DNA of 64,000 nt, from contig QHVT01000003.1 of the NCBI GenBank assembly GCA_003223645.1, positions 62,001 through 126,000 of the forward strand, read 5' to 3'. This document shows positions 58,693 through 64,000 of this stretch, piece by piece; within the stretch, counting starts at the first letter, position 1; the number at the start of each line of letters is the position of its first letter. The notes under the pieces were generated by a model. That model had not been told where the DNA came from, did not search any database, and saw only the letters and a program-made list of their open reading frames with translations. The position numbers and the translations under genes were made by a program. Source of the DNA: Acidobacteriota bacterium (GTDB taxonomy: Bacteria > Acidobacteriota > Thermoanaerobaculia > Gp7-AA8).

Positions 58693-59000
58693 ATGCCCAC
58701 AGCTTTTCCGACACTCCTCCTCGCTGCCGACACCGTCACCGCGATCAAGGCCCGCGTGTGATCGATGGCACGGGCGCGGCGCCGGTGCAGAACGCGGTCG
58801 TAGTCATCACGTGCAATCGCATAGTTCGTCAGGTCGGAGCCTGGCTGCACGAGCTGGGCGACGGCGGGCGGAGTTTCTTCGGCAGCTCCCAACGGTCGAT
58901 GACCTGGTCGTCCTCGTCATACTTGAAGTTGAAAGTAGTGACGGCGGACGGTCTCCACGTTGGTATCCCCCGTCATGTTCACACCACCCGCATCAGTTCT
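58693..59000 (+). pseudogene. Degraded amidohydrolase start
   Basis: MPTAFPTLLLAADTVTAIKA then RV stops, but a different frame gives VIDGTGAAPVQNAVVVITCN then RIVRQVG, the usual opening of metal-dependent amidohydrolases (GARVIDGTG...). After that no frame continues with HxH or other metal motifs. I read it as a frameshifted, truncated relic. The surrounding tract 58608-59843 has no intact gene. Confidence 0.6.
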
Positions 59001-59298
59001 TCGCGATTGCTGGCATCCGCGCGATGTTGGTGGCGCCGGTGTGACCGGGAGGTGAAGAAGTCGGCTTTCTCGTTCACGAGCGGATACCCGAGATGTCGCT
59101 GGCGATCGCGATCACCCGGTCCCACTGCTTGCGGATGTTCGCGTACGCGAACTCGATCGTCCTGGCCGACTTCCGCAAGGTCCTCGCATCCGTCGCGCAC
59201 CTCAGCGCGCAGTCACGCCGGCACTACGGCTCCACGTTCTTGGCGATAGTGAACAACGCCAACCCGAGGGTGTCATCCGCTCCCATGCCCTCACCGAT

Positions 59299-59702
59299 GT
59301 GCGCCTTTCGACTGTGCCGACTAAGACCACCCGACCTGTGACGTGGAGTGAGGAAGAGCTCTCCGTCATCATCGGCCCCGCTCTCGATCAATACAAGGTC
59401 GGGCAGGCGAAGTGGAACAGCAAAGTTGGCAAGGTCGCCGGAACCGGCTCATTCGCGCGGCCTCGAAACTGCCGCTCCGCGGAATGATCCTCATCGCCTA
59501 CTTCACGCTGATGCGCCCCCATCAACAACTGGGCGCTGACGTGGAGGAAGTGACGCTCGATCCGCTGAAGGGCACCGGGAACTTTGAGCTCGACCAACAC
59601 ATGAACGTGAACAAAGGCATTCGCGCATATGGCCGTCTCGCGCGTCCGCTGGTCGACGACGGCGCTCCTGACCAGCGGTGGCAAGAATTGAGGCCATGGT
59701 AA
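59299..59702 (+). pseudogene. Tyrosine recombinase (integrase) relic
   Basis: Two overlapping frames together resemble the catalytic-domain start of phage-type integrases: WSEEELSVIIGPALDQYKVG (first frame), then LIRAASKLPLRGMILIAYFT then LMRP and VTLDPLKGTGNFELDQHMNV then NKGIRAYGRLARPLV (second frame). The R of LMR fits the first catalytic Arg; the HxxR and Tyr regions are absent. A relic of a mobile element; confidence moderate because only part is readable. Confidence 0.55.
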
Positions 59703-59843
59703 TGACGACGAGACGCGTGCCGGCGATGGTTGCACGGGTGGAATGCGATGCTCCAGAGGCCAGAACACGTCGCGCTCCGTCGGCCGTCGCACGACGTTCT
59801 CGCGCGATGGCCGAGGGCGTGTTCGAGCCGCAATTGCGCCGGT

Positions 59844-59870
59844 CCTTACGTTGCTATACTTAAAGTAAGG
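59844..59870. promoter_or_regulatory. Inverted repeat and -10-like box before vapBC
   Basis: CCTTAC ... GTAAGG, 6-bp perfect arms, flank TATACT (59855-59860), 15 bp after TTGCGC. It ends 11 bp before the antitoxin ATG, a position typical of autoregulatory operators of vapBC-type loci. Confidence 0.6.
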
Positions 59871-59881
59871 AGACTCCAGCG

Positions 59882-60112
59882 ATGCCGACCTCGACTCTGA
59901 CGAGCAAAGGCCAGACGACGGTGCCGAAGAAAGTGCGCGAAGTGCTTGATCTCGAAGAAGGCGACAAGCTGACTTGGGAGATCCGTGGTGGCAAGGTCGC
60001 CGTCACGACGGATCGACCGGCGTTCTACCGTTGGGAAGGAGTCATCAAGAACTCCTCCGGCGACGTCGTGAAAGAGATGGAAGAAGCGCGCAAGCGTAGA
60101 GGGCGCGTTTAA
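59882..60112 (+). CDS. vapB: AbrB/MazE-fold antitoxin (VapB-like)
   Basis: 76 aa. STLTSKGQTTVPKKVREVLD then LEEGDKLTWEIRGGKVAV is the swapped-hairpin SpoVT/AbrB domain that binds operator DNA; the C-terminal EMEEARKRRG region would contact the toxin. Three nt separate its stop from the PIN gene. Confidence 0.9.
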   Translation: MPTSTLTSKGQTTVPKKVREVLDLEEGDKLTWEIRGGKVAVTTDRPAFYRWEGVIKNSSGDVVKEMEEARKRRGRV

Positions 60113-60115
60113 CTC

Positions 60116-60529
60116 GTGCGGCAGGTGCTCATCGACGCGAACGTGTTCGTCTCGTTTCTGGTCGAGAGAAACGAGGAACAGCGCGCAGCGGCGAAAGCAT
60201 TGATCGACGCGGCCGGCGATGGCGAGCTGGAAGGCTTCGTCACGCAGTTCGCCGTCTTCGAAGTGACGTACGTGCTGCAGAGCTACTACAGCATGCCCAC
60301 TCCCCGCGTCGCGGCGCTCATTCGCGACCTGATCGCACTTCCGGGCGTAACGGCGATCGACGACTGTCCGTGGAAGAAGGTCTTCGAGTATTGGCCGGAG
60401 CAGTTGCCGGGATTCGCCGATGCGGCGTCAGTCGCAGTGGCAAGGGCGAACCACTACGATGCCATCGCGACGTTCGATCAGAAGATGATCAAGCGGATGA
60501 AGAGCATCGGCGTGGAGTCGTACTGGTAA
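60116..60529 (+). CDS. vapC: PIN-domain toxin (VapC-like ribonuclease)
   Basis: 137 aa, GTG start. Acidic PIN residues: Asp7 in LIDANVF, Glu49 in AVFEVTYV, Asp102 in GFADAASV and Asp121 in IATFDQKM. Family enzymes cleave tRNA or rRNA. Coupled to the AbrB-type antitoxin, an intact type II pair. Located next to an integrase relic, suggesting arrival with a mobile element (inference). Confidence 0.9.
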   Translation: MRQVLIDANVFVSFLVERNEEQRAAAKALIDAAGDGELEGFVTQFAVFEVTYVLQSYYSMPTPRVAALIRDLIALPGVTAIDDCPWKKVFEYWPEQLPGFADAASVAVARANHYDAIATFDQKMIKRMKSIGVESYW

Positions 60530-60675
60530 GCCCGATCTTGAGCGCAAGCCCGGCGCGAATGCTCCACGGAAAAGCGCCACAAGCGCAATTGAAACTAAGA
60601 GCAGAGCGCGAGCGCGACGGGCGCAAGAGCGACCCACATGCCACGCCTCTCGCTGACGCTCGGGTAACCCTTGCG

Positions 60676-61887
60676 TCACTTTTTCGTCGGTCCTCCGACG
60701 CCCTTGAGGGCCGAGAGGTGACTCATGAGGTAGGCCTCGATTCCGTTTTCGAAGTACACGCTGTATCCGATGAGCGTCGTCGCGCCTACGGTGGTCACCG
60801 GTACGTTGAACGAGATGTACTTGCCGTTGGGCGAGAGTGCCACTGAATTCTGCTCGATGTTGCTCCCGAGGCCGAGCTTGGAGATGAGACCGGCCACGGA
60901 ATAGACAAGGTAGCGGGTCGGCGTCGTCGGGTCCGGAAGCACGAAGTAGTAAGCACTCGAGCTCCCTGTCGCGACGGCGATCGCGCCCTTGTCCGTCACG
61001 TCCCCGCGATTCATGAGGTAGGGCAGCGACGTCTCCGTCACGACGTAGCTTCCGCTGCTGTTCTTCGTCACGCGCGTGATGAAGTTGCGAGTGGGTTCGT
61101 ACGAGTGGAAGCCGTAGAGGTACGAGCCGTTCGACGAGATCCCCTTGAGCAACGCCCTGTAGGCGGTCGTGCCCCGGTCGATCTCCTGACACGGTCCGGC
61201 CGTGATGCAGATCATTCCGTTCTGCGTCTGCGGTTGCGAAACGTTGCGGAAGCCGACGGCGAGACCCGCATCGCTTGCCGAGGAGAGGATCGCGTCGAGA
61301 ATGGAGGCCCCGTTCAGAGTCAGCGAGACCGGTTTCTTCGTCGTCACGTTGTACAGGAGCGGCTGCCCGGCGAAATTGGTTCCGGTGATCCACGTGCCGT
61401 TCTCGGAAATCCCGAATACGTAGTTCCAGCCGTTGATCACGAACTGGGACGCCGGGCCTGAGGCCGTGGCGGCTTCGAAGGGGCTCGGACAGCTCATCGA
61501 ACCCTGGCATTCGAAGGTGATCCCGCCGGTGACGTTGTTCGTGCTGATGACGGCGATCCGGCCAGCGATGGCGTTCGTGTTCGGCGGCATCGGCGGGAAC
61601 GGGACGATGGTGAATCCACTGGTGGTCCAGCGGAACACGCGCTGGAGACAGCCACTGCTGCCGAGCTTCGACGTGACGAAGCCGCCCACGACGCCATCGT
61701 TCGAGACGGCCTGCACGTTCGCCACGAACGAGCTCGGGGTGCATCCCGCGAAGGGCGCCGCGGACGACGAGACCACGATCCTGGAAACGATCGCGTCGTT
61801 CTTCGCACCGGCGGCGAGAATCTCGCCGGCCGCCAACGACAGGACCACGCATCCCGAAACGAAACCCACGCTGAACCTTCCGCTCAT
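60676..61887 (-). CDS. Secreted hypothetical protein with repeated HAF-like motifs
   Basis: 403 aa from ATG 61887, chosen for its AAAGGAG upstream; longer readings lack such a site. Signal peptide FSVGFVSGCVVLSLAAGEIL. Repeats such as VQAVSNDGVVGGFV, GISENGTWITGTNF, GISSNGSYLYGFHS and LSPNGKYISFNV recur every 45-60 residues, like extracellular HAF/PQQ-type propeller repeats. No catalytic motif. The gap 60530-60675 shows nothing. Confidence 0.65.
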   Translation of the reverse strand: MSGRFSVGFVSGCVVLSLAAGEILAAGAKNDAIVSRIVVSSSAAPFAGCTPSSFVANVQAVSNDGVVGGFVTSKLGSSGCLQRVFRWTTSGFTIVPFPPMPPNTNAIAGRIAVISTNNVTGGITFECQGSMSCPSPFEAATASGPASQFVINGWNYVFGISENGTWITGTNFAGQPLLYNVTTKKPVSLTLNGASILDAILSSASDAGLAVGFRNVSQPQTQNGMICITAGPCQEIDRGTTAYRALLKGISSNGSYLYGFHSYEPTRNFITRVTKNSSGSYVVTETSLPYLMNRGDVTDKGAIAVATGSSSAYYFVLPDPTTPTRYLVYSVAGLISKLGLGSNIEQNSVALSPNGKYISFNVPVTTVGATTLIGYSVYFENGIEAYLMSHLSALKGVGGPTKK

Positions 61888-62047
61888 CGGCGTTCTCCTT
61901 TTCTGCCAAGGCATTCTGTGGTGATTCCGTGGCGCGTGTCCATCTGCGCACACCGCCGTCCCGGAATCGAACACCGCCGCGGGTCTAACTCATTGAAAAC
62001 TCGCGCATGATGCGTGGCAACCCGCTTGCGGAAGGAGCGCGCCAACA

Positions 62048-63301
62048 ATGGATATCTCCCGTCCCGACCTCGGCGAAAAAAAGCGAAAGCGCAAGATCAT
62101 CATCACCGCGACGGTCATCGTCCTCGCGGCGCTTGCGGCCTTCGGCGTCTCGCGGCTCCCGTCCGCGGTTCCGCAAGTCGACAGCTCGGGACTCTTCATC
62201 GATGTCGTGAAGCGCGGACCGATGGTGCGGCAGGTGCGCGGCACGGGCGTGCTCGTGCCGGAGCTGGTGCGCTGGATTCCCGCGTCGACCGAGGCGCGCG
62301 TCGATCGCATCGTCGTGCGGCCGGGAACGATCGTGAAGGCCGACACCGTCATTCTCGAGTTGAGCAATCCCGAAGTCGAGCAGGCCGCGCAGGAGGCGGA
62401 GCTGCAGCTCGGCGCCGCGATCGCGGAGATGCGCAAGCGCGAAGTCGAGCTGCAAAGCTCCATCCTCGCGCAGCAGGCCAGCGCCGCGAACATCGAGGCG
62501 CAAATGGTCGAGGCGAAAGCGCAGGCCGACGTCGACGAAGAGCTGTCGCGCAACGGACTCACGTCCGCGCTGACCTTGAAACTCTCGCGCTTGCGCGCGA
62601 ACGAGCTCGCGTCGCGCAGCGAGATCGAGAAGAAGCGGCTCGAGATCGCGCGCAAAGCCGCGGACGCGGAGCTGGCCGTGCAGCGCTCGCGCGTCGAACA
62701 GGTCCGCGCGCTCGCCAACCTCCGCAACTCGAATCGCGACGCGCTCCGCGTCCGCGCCGGCATCGACGGCGTGCTGCAGCAGCTGCCCGTCGAGATCGGA
62801 CAACGCGTTCCGCCGGGCACGCCGCTCGCGCGCGTCGCGCAGCCGGAGCCGTTGAAAGCGGAGCTGCGCGTCGCGGAGACGCAGGCGCGCGACGTCGCGA
62901 TCGGACAGAGCGTCGTCATCGACACGCGCGTCGGCACCGTGAACGGGCGCGTGACGCGCGTCGATCCGTCCGTGCAGAACGGCACGATCGGCGTCGACGT
63001 CGGCATCGAAGGCGTGCTGCCGAAAGGCGCGCGTCCCGATCTCACCGTGGACGGCGTGATCGAGCTCGAGCGGCTCGCCGACGTGCTCTATACCGGCCGC
63101 CCCGTGCAGGGCAGCGACGGCGCGACCATCGCGCTCTTCCGCGTCAGGGCCGACGGACACGACGCCGTACAAACGAATGTCACTCTGGGGCGTACATCAG
63201 TCAACAGCGTCGAGATCAAACAGGGCCTGCGCGAGGGCGACCGCGTCATCCTCTCCGACATGTCCGCGTGGAGCGAGCACCACAGGATTCGACTCGAATG
63301 A
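62048..63301 (+). CDS. HlyD/MacA-type periplasmic adaptor protein
   Basis: 417 aa. N-terminal membrane anchor (about 15-37, KIIITATVIVLAALAAFGVS), a lipoyl half (VDRIVVRPGTIVKADTVILE), a long helical hairpin (about 110-230, EQAAQEAELQLGAAIAEMRK), then the second lipoyl and beta-barrel parts (GVLQQLPVEIGQRVPPGTPL). Links an inner-membrane exporter to an outer-membrane channel. The ABC gene downstream makes a MacAB-like export system likely. Confidence 0.87.
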   Translation: MDISRPDLGEKKRKRKIIITATVIVLAALAAFGVSRLPSAVPQVDSSGLFIDVVKRGPMVRQVRGTGVLVPELVRWIPASTEARVDRIVVRPGTIVKADTVILELSNPEVEQAAQEAELQLGAAIAEMRKREVELQSSILAQQASAANIEAQMVEAKAQADVDEELSRNGLTSALTLKLSRLRANELASRSEIEKKRLEIARKAADAELAVQRSRVEQVRALANLRNSNRDALRVRAGIDGVLQQLPVEIGQRVPPGTPLARVAQPEPLKAELRVAETQARDVAIGQSVVIDTRVGTVNGRVTRVDPSVQNGTIGVDVGIEGVLPKGARPDLTVDGVIELERLADVLYTGRPVQGSDGATIALFRVRADGHDAVQTNVTLGRTSVNSVEIKQGLREGDRVILSDMSAWSEHHRIRLE

Positions 63302-63303
63302 AG

Positions 63304-63374
63304 CGGATGGCAGATGGCAGATGGCGGATGGCTATTCTCGCGAATGCCATCTGCCATCCGCCATCCGCCATCTC
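63304..63374. repeat. Hairpin of 7-bp tandem repeats (GGATGGC / GCCATCT)
   Basis: Left arm CGGATGGCAGATGGCAGATG then GCGGATGG; right arm GCCATCTGCCATCCGCCATC then CGCC, complementary, around a TATTCTCGCGAAT centre. Starts 3 nt after the adaptor stop. Confidence 0.9.
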
Positions 63375-63389
63375 CGAAGGAGAACAACC

Positions 63390-64000
63390 ATGCAGTCGCT
63401 GATTCACCTCGACGGCCTCACCAAAGTGTTCTACACCGACGATCTCGAGACGCACGCGCTCTCCGGTGTGCACCTCGACATCTTGGAAGGGGAGTACGTC
63501 TCGATCGCCGGTCCGTCCGGCTGCGGCAAGTCGACGCTGCTCTCGATTCTCGGTCTCCTCGACTCGCCGACCGGCGGCGCGTACACGCTCAACGGCACGC
63601 CGGTCGCGCAGATCACGACCGCGCAGCGCGCGCGCATCCGCAACAAGGAAGTCGGATTCATTTTCCAGAGCTTCAACTTGATCGGCGATCTCACGGTCTA
63701 CGAGAACGTCGAGCTGCCGCTGACGTATCGCCGCACCAGCGCCGGCGAGCGGAAGAAAGCGGTGCAGGCCGCGCTCGAGCGCGTCGGCATGTCGCATCGC
63801 ATGAAGCACTATCCGGCGCAGCTCTCCGGCGGCCAGCAGCAGCGCGTGGCCGTCGCGCGCGCGATCGTCGGCAAGCCGTCGATCGTCCTCGCCGACGAGC
63901 CGACCGGAAACCTCGACTCGCGCAACGGCGAGGCGGTGATGACGCTGATGCGCGAGCTCAATCGCGACGGCGCGACGATCTGCATGGTCACGCACGATCC
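63390..64000 (+). CDS. ABC exporter ATPase (MacB/LolD-like), truncated by window end
   Basis: At least 203 aa. ATG 63390 follows AAGGAGA. Walker [10 protein letters not shown] near 41-49, [15 protein letters not shown] signature, Walker [14 protein letters not shown] and the H-loop VTHDP at the window edge. The [20 protein letters not shown] start fits macrolide-exporter/LolD-type ATPases. With the upstream adaptor it suggests an export system; the permease would lie beyond 64000. Confidence 0.92.
   Translation, partial: MQSLIHLDGLTKVFYTDDLETHALSGVHLDILEGEYVSIAGPSGCGKSTLLSILGLLDSPTGGAYTLNGTPVAQITTAQRARIRNKEVGFIFQSFNLIGDLTVYENVELPLTYRRTSAGERKKAVQAALERVGMSHRMKHYPAQLSGGQQQRVAVARAIVGKPSIVLADEPTGNLDSRNGEAVMTLMRELNRDGATICMVTHD

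Overview
The window is high-GC, gene-dense bacterial DNA. It combines the housekeeping order tig-clpP-clpX-lon-engB-rho with many secreted peptidases (S9, S46, M28, M20, M23), Mla-type lipid transport and numerous palindromic interspersed repeats. My best guess is an Acidobacteriota-like soil or sediment bacterium; this is inferred from gene content only, since no rRNA or database search was available.

Layout. 1-220: start of a divergent mutY. 255-5878: a compact gas-vesicle operon with three GvpF/L-type proteins, GvpG, GvpK, three GvpA/J-type shell proteins and a double ArsA-type ATPase. It is bounded on both sides and contains no gvpN or gvpO. 5954-18532: two co-directional minus-strand genes (S9 peptidase and a membrane phosphodiesterase-like protein), then an M50 protease, secA, an MNT nucleotidyltransferase with a HEPN remnant, M20 and M23 peptidases, proC, a DinB-like protein and a DedA protein. 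18559-23622: a small type II fatty-acid/polyketide-like cluster (AMP ligase, ACP, dehydratase, active ketosynthase, inactive chain-length-factor-like ketosynthase, family 2 glycosyltransferase) that also holds an orphan HicB gene. 23700-28716: M28 peptidase, PilZ-like protein, a MinD/ParA-like ATPase divergent from a Crp/Fnr regulator with a palindrome between them, and a CDP-alcohol phosphatidyltransferase. 28749-39242: tRNA-Lys, tRNA-Leu, then protein quality control (tig, clpP, clpX, lon), engB and rho, with a damaged hicBA pair. 39344-54226: secreted glycoside hydrolase, histidine kinase with a truncated receiver, S46 peptidase, PKD protein, class A PBP, mlaE-mlaF-mlaD, and UDP-glucose dehydrogenase plus UDP-glucuronate decarboxylase. 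54245-60529 is an accessory, decaying tract: a frameshifted secreted protein, a 43-bp tandem array, two unknown genes, a gene with an in-frame amber codon, amidohydrolase and integrase relics, and an intact vapBC. 60676-64000: a secreted protein and the start of an HlyD-type adaptor/ABC exporter.

The most distinctive feature is repeat DNA. At least six palindromic families (called A-H here) occupy most gaps. Several supply or abut stop codons of the flanking genes. At least two are read in frame inside proteins: in the linker of the ArsA-like double ATPase and in the S46 peptidase; rho carries a third, partial candidate. Another group of gaps holds hairpins whose two arms are each made of 7-9-bp tandem repeats; these share the architecture but not the sequence.

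Functional links that can be read: gas-vesicle shell assembly (255-5878); chain initiation and elongation on a dedicated ACP (18559-23622); outer-membrane lipid traffic (48846-51747); UDP-xylose supply for glycans (51975-54226); and proteostasis (29048-36921). All family assignments come from motifs read by eye, not from searches.
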